64,000 nt of DNA from Methylobacterium sp. E-066 (GTDB lineage Bacteria > Pseudomonadota > Alphaproteobacteria > Rhizobiales > Beijerinckiaceae), in contig NZ_JAKSYO010000040.1 in NCBI RefSeq assembly GCF_022829635.1, positions 28,479 through 92,478 on the forward strand. The letters are read 5' to 3'. The position numbers were made by a program, and so were the translations under genes. Of this stretch, positions 17,789-26,432 are shown piece after piece. Below the pieces are notes generated by a model. The model was given only the letters and a program-made list of their open reading frames with translations. It was not told where the DNA came from and searched no databases. The first letter of the stretch is position 1. Each line of letters begins with the position of its first letter.

Positions 17789-18916
17789 TCACGCGGCCAA
17801 ATCGGCTCCGACGGCTCGCCGGATGGCTTCGGCATGAATTTTTGCCGTGTTCTCGACGCTGTACTGCTCGATGTTGTGCCGTCGGAAGTCGGCAAACGTC
17901 TTCTCTTCGGCGATATGATCGCAGTAGTGGTTCATGGCCTCCACAAGCGCGGCTTCGTCGTTCGACGGGACCAGCTGCCCCAGGCGGCGGTCGACCAGGA
18001 TGTCGCTGGGGCCGAAATCGCAATCGGTCGAGATGACCGGGAGCCCGCACCGGAGCGCCTCGCAGATCGCCAGCGACCAGCCCTCCCATCGCGACGTGGC
18101 GACGAACACGTCGCTGGCATACAGTGCCCGCTGCGGGTTATCCGGATGGAATTCGAGCTTGACCACCTCTGACAGGCCGAGGCGTTGGATCCGATCGGAC
18201 AGGGCGGGCTCGTCGGCTCCATGGCCGACGAGCCGCAGCCTTATGTCCTGGCGCCGTTCGTAGAGCCGGGCGAACGCGTCGATCAGGAGGTCCTGGCCCT
18301 TCTGGTAGTCGTAGCGTCCGACATTGACGAACGTCACCAGGCCGGCCGGCGGCTTCTCTTCGGCTGCCGGAGGCTCGAATTTCCGGACCGGGTTCGGCAC
18401 CCAGACGGTCGGCCTGCGGCAGTCGAAATCCTCGGTGAAGGCTCGGAGCTGCCGGGGCGAGGTGCCGAACACCACCGTCACCTGTCGCAGGACGAGATGC
18501 CGGAGGAGGAAGAACAGGATCTTCGCTTTGAGATGTCCGTTCTCGCGGCGCGGATTTCCGTGCAGGTGCATCGCGATAGGCCGCTTTAAGCCCAGTCGCG
18601 CAAACCAGAAGATCACCGTTGGATCGATCTGCGGGACCACGACGAGATCGTAGCGCTTGTCCCGGACGACGCTGCGGAACGCCCGCATGAGACCCAGGCG
18701 CGATGAGACCGCGCGCCTGACGATGTTGTAGGCCCGCGGGGTGGACGGATAATTGCGGTGCTCGGATACCAGCAGGACATCGACGTCGAATGCGTCGCCG
18801 TAGGTCTTGGCGAGTTCGGTGCAGATCTCGTCATTGACCCGTTCGATGCCCGCAAAGACGCTGGTGCCGGGCTGGCAATAGAGGACTCTGATCTTTCGAT
18901 CGGTCGCGGCTGGCAT
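17789..18916 (-). CDS. glycosyltransferase family 4 (GT-B fold)
   Basis: From the ATG at 18916 (MPAATDRKIRVLYCQPG) this encodes 375 residues. The longer frame to 19075 adds an Arg/Pro-rich stretch foreign to the family. GT4 features include GIERVNDEI in the acceptor domain and NVGRYDYQKGQDLLIDAF in the hinge. The E-x7-E motif lies in RWEGWSLAICEALRCGLPVIS. It is the last gene of a minus-strand EPS unit and converges on the Wzy-like gene. Sugar specificity is unknown. Confidence 0.87.
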   Translation of the reverse strand: MPAATDRKIRVLYCQPGTSVFAGIERVNDEICTELAKTYGDAFDVDVLLVSEHRNYPSTPRAYNIVRRAVSSRLGLMRAFRSVVRDKRYDLVVVPQIDPTVIFWFARLGLKRPIAMHLHGNPRRENGHLKAKILFFLLRHLVLRQVTVVFGTSPRQLRAFTEDFDCRRPTVWVPNPVRKFEPPAAEEKPPAGLVTFVNVGRYDYQKGQDLLIDAFARLYERRQDIRLRLVGHGADEPALSDRIQRLGLSEVVKLEFHPDNPQRALYASDVFVATSRWEGWSLAICEALRCGLPVISTDCDFGPSDILVDRRLGQLVPSNDEAALVEAMNHYCDHIAEEKTFADFRRHNIEQYSVENTAKIHAEAIRRAVGADLAA

Positions 18917-19075
18917 CAACGATACTCCGAAGGATGGTTTGCAGGCGCGGCAATCGCCGCAAGACTGCCGCGCCGGCGAGGCTTCGCTCGGACCGTCGCA
19001 GGTCCTCCGTCGAGCCGGAGGCCGGCTCGGCTCAGGAAGGCGCGTCGGAGCATGAGCACGACGTGCAGCGGGCAA

Positions 19076-20740
19076 TCAGACGCGATTGAGGATGGCGCCG
19101 ATGACGCTGGCGCCGGCGCTCCGCAACCCGTTCACGGCGTCGGACAATTCGTCGACGGTCGTGCGTCCGGCTTCGGCCACGATGACCACCGCATCGGCCC
19201 GCCGCGCGGCGGCCCGCGTCTCGGCCGAGACCGAGAGGGGCGGCAGGTCGAGGATGACGTAGCCCGTCTGCCGCATGTGCTCGATCACCTTGTGGAAGGA
19301 CGGCGCACCGAGGTAGACGCGGCTGTTGACAGCCGTGTTGGGCAGGCGTGCGGGCAGCACCGCGATCCCGCCGTAATCGAGGAGCTTGGCGCCGGGAATG
19401 CGGGCGGGATCCTCGATCAGATCCGCCAGGCAGGTCCCTTCCCAGGTGTCGAAATCGTAGGTCAGCGATCGCGGCGCGGACCCGTGCACGTCGGCGTCGA
19501 TCATCGTCACCGGGCGCCCGCTCTCCTGGATGATCCGGGCCAAGTTCAATCCGATCAGCGAGGTGCCGGAATTCGCCGTGCAGCCGACCAGGGCGACGAC
19601 GGTCTCGGCTTCGCCGGGGCGGCTCGACAGGGCGAGCTGGATCGAGGTCCTCAGGTCACGGATGCCCGAGGCGAAGCCGCTGTTGCCGAGCCACAGGGTC
19701 GTCGCGGATCTCAGGTCGCTCGGGCCGCGCCGGCCGGCGACGCTCTTGCGCGAGACGTCGGGCATGACGGCGAGGCAGGGAACGCCAACGCGCTGGACGA
19801 GATCCTGCGGCGTCCGGATCCGTCGATCCAGGGCCTGCCGGAGGGCGACGGCCAAAAGTCCGCCGACGAGACCCACCGTCAGGCCGAGGCCGAGGATCAG
19901 CGTCTTGCGGGGCGCCGACGGCGTGAGGGGCTGGAGCGCCGCGCCGATCACGCGGGCATCGGCATCCGGTGTCGGCGCGTCGGGCAGGCTTCCACTGGAA
20001 ACCGCGGCCGCCGCAGACCGCGCCTGCGACGACAAGGCGTTGACGCGGCCCTGCAGGAATTCCGCGCCGTTCTTGGCGGCATCGGCCTTCGCGGCGATCG
20101 ATTGCCAGAGGTAGGCCGAGACGGCCGCGTTCGCGACCCGTCGCGCCAAGTCGGCGTTCGGGGAGGTGTAGGCGACCTCCACGACGTAGGATTGGCCGAC
20201 CCGGCGCACGGTGAATTGCTGCGCGAAGGTCTCGAACTGCCGCTGCTGCACGACCTCGGGGGTCGGCGGCGGCGGTTCCGGAATGCCGAGCAGGGATTTG
20301 AGGCTCAAGCGCCGCGTCTCGGCCTTGCCGGAGGGCGGCGTGCCGAATTCGGGATTGTTCGCGAGCCCGAGGCTGTTGAACACGTTGGACAGGAGGCGCT
20401 CGGAGCGCAGGACCTGGAGTTCGCTCTCGGCCCGGCCGACATCGAGGCTCGGCGCCAGCGAGCCTTCCGGCGACCCCGAACCGGCTTGGCGTCGCGGTTC
20501 CAGGAGCAGCGTCGCGGTCGCCGTGAAGAGCGGCGTCGCGGTCATCGCGTAAAGCAGGGCGACGCCGACGCAGAACAGGATCCACAGGGCCACGACGAAC
20601 TTGTGGCGCTTGGCCGCCTTCAGGGCGGCCGAGATCACCGCCAGGGGGCCATCCGGCACGCCCACGGAGGCCGCCTCCGGGAACGGCCAGACCGCCTGAG
20701 GCCGCTCCGGCGCGATCCGATTTTGATTGTGCACGGTCAT
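19076..20740 (-). CDS. Wzc/ExoP-like chain-length and BY-kinase-type protein with degenerate Walker A
   Basis: This 554-residue protein has the polysaccharide co-polymerase layout: TM helix about 48-66, a periplasmic Wzz-type domain, TM helix about 281-300, and a cytoplasmic BY-kinase-like ATPase domain. Walker A' (TMIDADVHG, D415/D417), Walker B (YVILDLPP, D498) and the R-x-L-R-T helix (361-365) are recognisable. The Walker A loop, however, reads G386-CTANSGTS, with Thr393 where the ATP-binding lysine should be. The protein ends at LNRV without the usual tyrosine-rich tail. It may control chain length without autophosphorylation. Its start overlaps the upstream gene by 4 bases. Confidence 0.87.
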   Translation of the reverse strand: MTVHNQNRIAPERPQAVWPFPEAASVGVPDGPLAVISAALKAAKRHKFVVALWILFCVGVALLYAMTATPLFTATATLLLEPRRQAGSGSPEGSLAPSLDVGRAESELQVLRSERLLSNVFNSLGLANNPEFGTPPSGKAETRRLSLKSLLGIPEPPPPTPEVVQQRQFETFAQQFTVRRVGQSYVVEVAYTSPNADLARRVANAAVSAYLWQSIAAKADAAKNGAEFLQGRVNALSSQARSAAAAVSSGSLPDAPTPDADARVIGAALQPLTPSAPRKTLILGLGLTVGLVGGLLAVALRQALDRRIRTPQDLVQRVGVPCLAVMPDVSRKSVAGRRGPSDLRSATTLWLGNSGFASGIRDLRTSIQLALSSRPGEAETVVALVGCTANSGTSLIGLNLARIIQESGRPVTMIDADVHGSAPRSLTYDFDTWEGTCLADLIEDPARIPGAKLLDYGGIAVLPARLPNTAVNSRVYLGAPSFHKVIEHMRQTGYVILDLPPLSVSAETRAAARRADAVVIVAEAGRTTVDELSDAVNGLRSAGASVIGAILNRV

Positions 20741-22749
20741 CTCACGGCTTTCGGTCGGATCTGCAGGGCCCGCTCGGGTTCGAGCCGTCCCAGGAGGGCG
20801 TCGGCCGCGCCCCGTAGATTGCCCCGTAAACGGCCGCGCCGATCGATGAACGGTTCCGGGACAGCCGATCGCGCCAGATTGCTAGTGAAATTCCGAAATA
20901 AATGATCCAGCACCTGAGCGTAAGTCATCGTTCCCTTACGCAGCATGTACAGGGGATTAACCACCTGCGAATAGCCGAGCCGATCGCCGGCGATCCGCCC
21001 GCCCTTGACACCCATATGGACGCCGCGCGCCGCCATGCATTTCACGAGCCGTCCGCCCTTGGCTCTCAGGGCTGCGCCGAAATCGCGGTCCTCCAGCCAG
21101 CCATACAGGACCAGGCGCTCGTCGAACCGCAGGGTCCCGATGGCGGAGCGCCGGAACGCCATGTTGCAACCGTAGGGGCTGAACGGCTCGATCATCGGCG
21201 CCGATTCGACCGGCCCGGTCGCCGCGAGGAGGCGATCGACCTCGGCGAAGCTCAGACCAGGGCCCTTGATACCGTCCGCCAGCACGTCGCCCGTGAAGCC
21301 GACGATGTCCGCCTCGTCGCGGAATGTCCGGGCCGCGACTTCGAGCCAGTTGGGCTCGGGCACGAAATCGTCGTCGAAGAAGGTGACGATCTCGATTCCG
21401 TCGGGCAGGGCGGCCAGCGCCGTGTTGCGCTGCGCCGCAAGACCGGGGCGGCCGGTCAGCACCGTGACGTCGCCCCAGCTGGCCGCGTCGCCGGCATCCT
21501 CCGGCTTGATACATGAGATGATCACGGCGGCGGGCTTGTAGGTCTGCCGATCGAGGATGCGCCGCAGCGTCTGCGCCACGACCTCCGGGCGCCCCAGGGT
21601 CGCTATGACCACGGCGATGCTGGGCGGCGCCGACGCGGTGCGCGGGCGCCCGACATCCCTCCGCCCGGGCGAGCGCATCACGTCCAGGTAGCCCTGCGCC
21701 GTGTCGGCCCAGGAAAACCGGGCCGCCTGAATGCGGCCGCGGCCGATCAGGTCTTCCCGAAGCGTGGCGCTCGCCAGCAGGGCCCGGACATGCGCCAGCC
21801 AGAGTTCCGGCTGGTCGGGAGGCGCCAGGAGCGCGGCGGTGCCGCAGATTTCCGGCAGGCTGGCGCGATCGGTCGAGATGACCGGGCAGCCCCGGGCCAT
21901 CGCCTCCAGCGCCGGCAGGCCGAAGCCCTCGGTCAGCGAGGGAAAGGCCAGGCATAGGGCGCGTTCGAGCAGGTAGGCGAGATCGTGATCGGTGACGAAG
22001 CCGAGATGCTGGACGTTGTCGCTGCGCTGCAGCTCTTCCGCCGCGAAGATGCCCGCTTGGCCGCCGGCGATGATCAGGTCGACACCGAGGCTCGCGAACT
22101 CGCGCGCCAAGCCGAGCAGCAGGCCGAGATTCTTGTGGCGCGCGCGCGAGCCGAGCGCCAGCACGAACGGGCGCTCGGTGCCGTCCGGATTGCGGCGCAG
22201 CGCCGACGGCGCCCGGGTCGCCTGGTCCGGGTCCCAGGCGTGGACGTGCTCGTGCCCGTTGGGCAGGACGAGGATGTCGGACGCCTTCACCGACAGATGC
22301 TGCGCGATCTGCCCGGCCGAGAAGCTCGAGACGGTGGCGATCCGCGCCGCGCGCCGCGCCAGCAGGGGCTGGAGCGTCTTGTAGAAGGCGCGGAACGAGG
22401 CGCTGTAGCTCTCCGGTTCGAGGAAGACGTTCGCGTCGTGGATGCAGACGACTTGGTCGGCCCTGAGGGCGGGCGCGGTGTTGCAGAGGTTGAGCAACCG
22501 GCCCGGCCAAGCGCGCGGCAGGGCGACCTGCTCCCAGGCATGGCCGCCCGAGCGGCCGATGACCTTGAGCGGCGTCCCAGCGAAGCCGGGATCCTGGGCG
22601 CCGGGCGGTGCCAGCAGGGGAATCGTGGCCCCGCGCGCGGCCACGGCCTGGCTCATCGCCCGGGTCACGTTCCATGCGTAGCGCTGAACGCCGGTCATCG
22701 GTTGCGTCAGGAAGCGACCATTGATCCCGAACGATTCAGCCGCCGTCAT
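20737..22749 (-). CDS. two-domain glycosyltransferase (GT4 fused to GT2)
   Basis: This 670-residue protein joins two enzymes. Residues 1 to about 360 form a GT4 unit: TGVQRYAWNVTRAM, LALGSRARHKNLGLLL, and the E-x7-E motif E274-E282 in TEGFGLPALEAMARGCPVIS. After a short linker, residues 377-670 form a GT2-type unit with IAVVIATLGRPEVV, RNTALAALPD and FFDDDFVPEPNW (DXD at 459-461). It could add two successive sugars to the same intermediate. It heads a minus-strand unit with the Wzc-like gene (4-base overlap). An AGGAG element lies about 12 bases before the ATG, and the upstream region is AT-rich. Confidence 0.88.
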   Translation of the reverse strand: MTAAESFGINGRFLTQPMTGVQRYAWNVTRAMSQAVAARGATIPLLAPPGAQDPGFAGTPLKVIGRSGGHAWEQVALPRAWPGRLLNLCNTAPALRADQVVCIHDANVFLEPESYSASFRAFYKTLQPLLARRAARIATVSSFSAGQIAQHLSVKASDILVLPNGHEHVHAWDPDQATRAPSALRRNPDGTERPFVLALGSRARHKNLGLLLGLAREFASLGVDLIIAGGQAGIFAAEELQRSDNVQHLGFVTDHDLAYLLERALCLAFPSLTEGFGLPALEAMARGCPVISTDRASLPEICGTAALLAPPDQPELWLAHVRALLASATLREDLIGRGRIQAARFSWADTAQGYLDVMRSPGRRDVGRPRTASAPPSIAVVIATLGRPEVVAQTLRRILDRQTYKPAAVIISCIKPEDAGDAASWGDVTVLTGRPGLAAQRNTALAALPDGIEIVTFFDDDFVPEPNWLEVAARTFRDEADIVGFTGDVLADGIKGPGLSFAEVDRLLAATGPVESAPMIEPFSPYGCNMAFRRSAIGTLRFDERLVLYGWLEDRDFGAALRAKGGRLVKCMAARGVHMGVKGGRIAGDRLGYSQVVNPLYMLRKGTMTYAQVLDHLFRNFTSNLARSAVPEPFIDRRGRLRGNLRGAADALLGRLEPERALQIRPKAVR

Positions 22750-23048
22750 ACTAACGATATACTCCTATCGATATTCGAACTATAATTTTTGAATTGAACC
22801 GACATCGGCGGCAATGCTTCTGAGTATTTGGGGTGTTCAATGACACCCTCTCAAGCCGCCGCTTCGGTTTCAACTGCTACAACCCGTTTTGCACAATCGC
22901 GGCACTATTAATAGTAAACACTCCTTGAGGAAACGATCCTTACGCTATCTCCAGGCCGTGTACAAGAAATGGCCGTCGCGCATCAGCACGGCGCGGCTGC
23001 GGCGCGACCCCTGCGGCCGAGGATCGTCCGGGTCGCGGCCGGCCCGGC
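22750..23048. other. 299-base AT-rich gap, probable promoter of the 22749 gene
   Basis: This stretch between two minus-strand genes is much richer in A and T than its surroundings. Read on the minus strand it holds TTATAG- and ATATCG-like segments just before the GT4-GT2 start, consistent with a promoter, but no clear -35/-10 pair can be picked. No coding frame is supported. Confidence 0.4.
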
Positions 23049-23741
23049 TCACTCGGCCAGAACCAGCAGGGAATAGCCGCCGAGGATCCGCACGGTGAGG
23101 TCCTGGTTCAGCGCGAACAGGGCCTGGCGCGGGATTTTCATGAGCCGGCTCGACGTGGCCTGATTGGGCAGTTCGAGGCGTCCGGCTGTGTAGGCGTGGT
23201 CGATGATCGTGTATCCGCAATCCCTCAAGGTCGCGAGCGCCGATTCCTTGAAGAAGTAGTGTAAATGCCCGACGCCCTTCCGGAGATTCATGATCGGCCG
23301 TTCCCGTAACAGCGACTGCACCGACAGATCGAGCGGGATGTGGAAGATCTTGTACTTGGCGAGGGGCCGCAATTTTTCGGCGAAGCCGATGTAATCCTCG
23401 ACGTGCTCGATGACGTCGATCACCAGCATCAGGTCGAACGGCGATGCCGCGGCGTCGAACACGCTTTCGAGGTAGAATTTGGTCCGGCCGGTCTGCTTCC
23501 TCTTGGCCCGCTGATAGGCATGCGGGGAGACCTCGTAGCCGTAACCCTTTGAGAAACCGAAGGACCGCTCCAGGTTGAGAAGGATCTCCCCGGTTCCGCA
23601 GCCGACCTCACAGAGCCGATCGAACGTGATCGCGTTCTTATTGATGATCTGTGCGATCTGCTTCGCTTTCCAGGGCGCGTCTTCCTCGTGCCAGCTCGGA
23701 TTGTTCTCCGCGTAGGTCTCGGTCTGATATATTTCTAACAT
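23049..23741 (-). CDS. class I SAM-dependent methyltransferase
   Basis: This 230-residue protein has the SAM-binding motif I CEVGCGTGEILLNL (near residues 44-57), an acidic end to strand 2 (YEVSPHAY) and motif LVIDVIEHVEDY. This is the layout of Methyltransf_11/23-type enzymes. In an EPS cluster it may O-methylate a sugar, as in many rhizobial polymers, but the substrate is inferred from location only. Third-position A and T are more common than in housekeeping genes nearby. It stands alone on the minus strand. Confidence 0.82.
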   Translation of the reverse strand: MLEIYQTETYAENNPSWHEEDAPWKAKQIAQIINKNAITFDRLCEVGCGTGEILLNLERSFGFSKGYGYEVSPHAYQRAKRKQTGRTKFYLESVFDAAASPFDLMLVIDVIEHVEDYIGFAEKLRPLAKYKIFHIPLDLSVQSLLRERPIMNLRKGVGHLHYFFKESALATLRDCGYTIIDHAYTAGRLELPNQATSSRLMKIPRQALFALNQDLTVRILGGYSLLVLAE

Positions 23742-24161
23742 GGTAATACGTCCCTGGCATCCGTGTGACGGGGAACTGCGTTCATCCGGTCATTAACGTT
23801 TGGCGGCCGATATAATTTCGCCGCGCTTTGGATTTTGTAGCTCTGATGCCTGTTGGCGCAATCATTCAATCGAAATATCAACTGCTTAACGGCAAGATCG
23901 TTAAAGCCGAATCGGTACGTAATTTACTGAACGAGCAATTCTGTCGCGCTATCCGGACGACAACAATCGTGGGCGATGCTGTCGAGCCGAACCGACCTCG
24001 CTGGCCGGCGAGCCGAGCGAGCGGATGGATCAGCTGCTCGGAATCTTTAGCGGCGCAGAGAAATGAGCTACATCCGGATCAGTACTTATATCCGTGTTCT
24101 GCGCAGCGATTTCAGCCTGGGCCAGGGCGGCGGTCGCCGGTTCCCTCCGACGGCGAATCTC
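23742..24161. other. 420-base intergenic region, no gene recognised
   Basis: The part nearest the methyltransferase (about 23742-24000) is AT-rich and probably contains that gene's promoter. A 136-codon plus-strand frame covers 23828-24238, but its second half overlaps the 3' end of the downstream minus-strand gene and is Arg/Pro-rich like an artefact. No motif or ribosome site supports it. Confidence 0.4.
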
Positions 24162-25400
24162 TCAGGTCGCCCGACCGCGCCGACGCAGGGCCCGCATCTC
24201 CGAGCGCAGCGCTCGCGCGGCATAGATCAGTTCGATGAGCGGGAGCGCCAGGCGGCCGCCCCGCGGGAAGCTGCGCACGACCGCACCTTCGCGCCAGAGG
24301 CTTTCGCGGATCTGCTTCAAGGGGCTGGTGCTGCCCGCGCCGGCAAATTGCGCTCGGAGTTCGGTCCGTCCGAAGTCCCGGGATCGGTGCCCGAGGCTCA
24401 AGGTCGCCACGGCCTGCTCGCTCGGCCAGACCACCGCGTCCTTGAGGTGCCGCCAGGCGCGGGCCGCATCCTCCGGGACCCGGTGGAGCGTCTCCGGGGT
24501 GAGGCCATCGATGTAAGCGAGGACGCCGGTGAACAGGCCCGGCTGCTCCGGCGCGATGCGGCTCTCCCACCCCGGGACCTGGAGATTGGCGCGCGGCGGC
24601 CCGCCATCGGCTGAGGCCGTGAAGGTTCGCACGCTGGACAGCTCCGGCTCGAGGCAGGACTCGATCAACTGCCAGAAGCGGAGCGCCGAGGTCCGGACCT
24701 CCCAGGGCTTGTAGCCGTCGCTCTCGACGCTGAGGCCCAACGTGCGCGCGAAATGCGGCGTCGGAAGCCGCTTGTAATTGCAGCGGGCGAATTGAAGCCC
24801 GGACCATTGCCGATCTGGAATGCCCTCCTGAAGGATCCGCACCGTGCTGCCGTACAGCCCGGTATCGACCAGGATTCCGTGACGACGCGCGCCGGTGCAG
24901 GCCGTCAGATGGGCCCGGAACAGGCCATCCTGCTCGGCGACCGCTTGGCGGAGCATCACCACGCCGGGCTCGGTGCCGGCCAGCAGGGTGGTGAAGCGTG
25001 TTGCCTCGAATGGCGCATGCCAGGGGGGCGGCAGGTCGAGGTCGTCGCGTTGCGACAGGGCGGCGGCGATCTCGGCCATCGACTGGCCGCTGAACTCGCG
25101 CTCCAGCTCGGACAGGACCCCCGGGCTCGGCGGGTCGAACGCGGTCCGGGCCGCGACGAGGCGCGACACCATCAGATCCGCGCGGGGCAAGCGTTGCGGC
25201 AGACCGGTCCGCGCCAGGAAGTGCTCGTAGGCCAGCCGCATCCGCAGGCCGCCCCGGGCGCAGAACAGGAGGACGGCATCGTCGCCCTGGATGAAGCGCT
25301 CGAACAGCCAGAGGCGGAGGCAGAACTCCGCCAGGATGGGCCCCAGCGCGCTGCGCCCGAACGCCTCCGCGTCGAGCGGGCCGGTATCGGGCGCCGTCAC
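24162..25400 (-). CDS. COG5610-like protein, C-terminal half (split from HAD partner)
   Basis: From a GTG at 25400 this encodes 412 residues. The stop of the upstream HAD gene and this GTG overlap by 4 bases (GTGA), so the two proteins are probably coupled. Recognisable segments include FCLRLWLFERFIQ, LLFCARGGLRMRLAYEHFLA and GILVDTGLYGSTVRIL. These resemble the second part of COG5610-type proteins, in which a HAD domain is followed by an unknown domain with an ARDG-like motif and which often occur in polysaccharide loci. Here the two halves are separate genes. The family link is from memory of motif shape and moderately uncertain. The biochemical role is unknown. Confidence 0.75.
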   Translation of the reverse strand: MTAPDTGPLDAEAFGRSALGPILAEFCLRLWLFERFIQGDDAVLLFCARGGLRMRLAYEHFLARTGLPQRLPRADLMVSRLVAARTAFDPPSPGVLSELEREFSGQSMAEIAAALSQRDDLDLPPPWHAPFEATRFTTLLAGTEPGVVMLRQAVAEQDGLFRAHLTACTGARRHGILVDTGLYGSTVRILQEGIPDRQWSGLQFARCNYKRLPTPHFARTLGLSVESDGYKPWEVRTSALRFWQLIESCLEPELSSVRTFTASADGGPPRANLQVPGWESRIAPEQPGLFTGVLAYIDGLTPETLHRVPEDAARAWRHLKDAVVWPSEQAVATLSLGHRSRDFGRTELRAQFAGAGSTSPLKQIRESLWREGAVVRSFPRGGRLALPLIELIYAARALRSEMRALRRRGRAT

Positions 25401-26164
25401 GCCGGCGCACCCGCGCGCGGCGCGTGCGCCGCCCGGATCCGGAGCCCGTGCAGGGCGCGGGCGCGCAGGGCATCGGCCCGGCGCCGGAACACGAGATGCT
25501 TCGGCCGCAGGACCTGCAGGGAGCGCAACCCCGCGGCCTGGGCCATCGTCACGTCGGCGGTGGTGTCGTCGCCGATATGCAGGATGTCGGTGGCTGCGAC
25601 GCCCTCCTGGCGCAGCACGACGCCGAACAGGGCGCCCGTCCGCTTCGTCGCGTTGTGGTCGGCGCTGGCATAGATGTGGGCGACGGGATGATCGGGCGCG
25701 TGCGCGGCGAGCAGCTGGGCGATCGTCTCGCCGCGATGATAGGTGTCGCTCACGGCGATGATCCGGCATCCCGCCCGCGCCTGCTCGGCCAGCCAGGCCA
25801 AGAGCGGCGTATTCGCCTTCAGCTGGGCGATCTCGACCGCGATCTCGGCCCGATGCAGGATCTCCGCCGCCTGCGCATCGAGACTCAGGATCCGGCCCAT
25901 GGCGTCGACCATGTCGGCGAACCGCACGTCTCCCGTCGGGCAGGACAGGTCGAGCGCCCGGTAGGCCTGCTTCTGAACCTCGATGCGGGCGTCGTAGATC
26001 GCCCCCGGATGCCGCACGATCCGCCGCTCGGCGGCGAGAAGCTGCGCGGCGCGCACCGCAATGTCGTTGAACCGCTGGCGTTCCGACCGGTGGTCGCGAT
26101 GGAGCAGCGTATCGAACACGTCGCAGGAAATGATCCGGGCGGCCGCTGTTTTGGGAAGGAGCAT
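25397..26164 (-). CDS. HAD-superfamily hydrolase (COG5610-like N-terminal half)
   Basis: This encodes 255 residues from the ATG at 26164. HAD motif I (IISCDVFDTLLHR), motif II (IIAVSDTYHRGE), a motif III lysine (HNATKRTG) and motif IV (ILHIGDDTTADV) are all present, so phosphatase chemistry through an aspartyl intermediate is expected. A cap region with TGDVRFADMVDAM lies between motifs I and II. The gene overlaps its downstream partner by 4 bases. HAD-plus-unknown-domain proteins of this kind are often found with surface-polysaccharide genes, which fits here. The substrate is unknown. Confidence 0.82.
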   Translation of the reverse strand: MLLPKTAAARIISCDVFDTLLHRDHRSERQRFNDIAVRAAQLLAAERRIVRHPGAIYDARIEVQKQAYRALDLSCPTGDVRFADMVDAMGRILSLDAQAAEILHRAEIAVEIAQLKANTPLLAWLAEQARAGCRIIAVSDTYHRGETIAQLLAAHAPDHPVAHIYASADHNATKRTGALFGVVLRQEGVAATDILHIGDDTTADVTMAQAAGLRSLQVLRPKHLVFRRRADALRARALHGLRIRAAHAPRAGAPA

Positions 26165-26404
26165 GATGCTTTTGAGCCCTCGAAACCCGTGCGTATCGCC
26201 GCCGCGGAGGTGCAGCTCGGTCGCGATCCCGCATGCCCGACCTGTCGGAAGCATGGCAATCGCGATTTTTAGTCTGTGCCCGCGGATGCAATCAAAAGGA
26301 CGATGATTCGTGGCATTTGATCGTCAGGACACTGTTTGATCCCGCGATATCCGTCGAATCGCCGTACAGGCGAGGGAATATCCGATCTCCCCCGCGTCCT
26401 GAGT

Positions 26405-26430
26405 CCGATGGCCCGGCGCCGGGCCATCGG
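26405..26430 (-). terminator. perfect palindrome after the GH16 gene, likely terminator
   Basis: A 26-base perfect palindrome (half-site CCGATGGCCCGGC) begins 3 bases past the TAA of the GH16 gene. It would form a very stable stem in RNA. There is no run of T after it, so it may act with Rho or as an mRNA-end stabiliser rather than as a classic intrinsic terminator. Confidence 0.5.
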
Positions 26431-26432
26431 CC

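Noticed and set aside
23828..24238. 136-codon plus-strand frame in the methyltransferase/COG5610-like gap
   Set aside because: The second half overlaps the minus-strand gene, the composition turns to Arg/Pro/Ser as in artefact frames, and no ribosome site or motif is visible.
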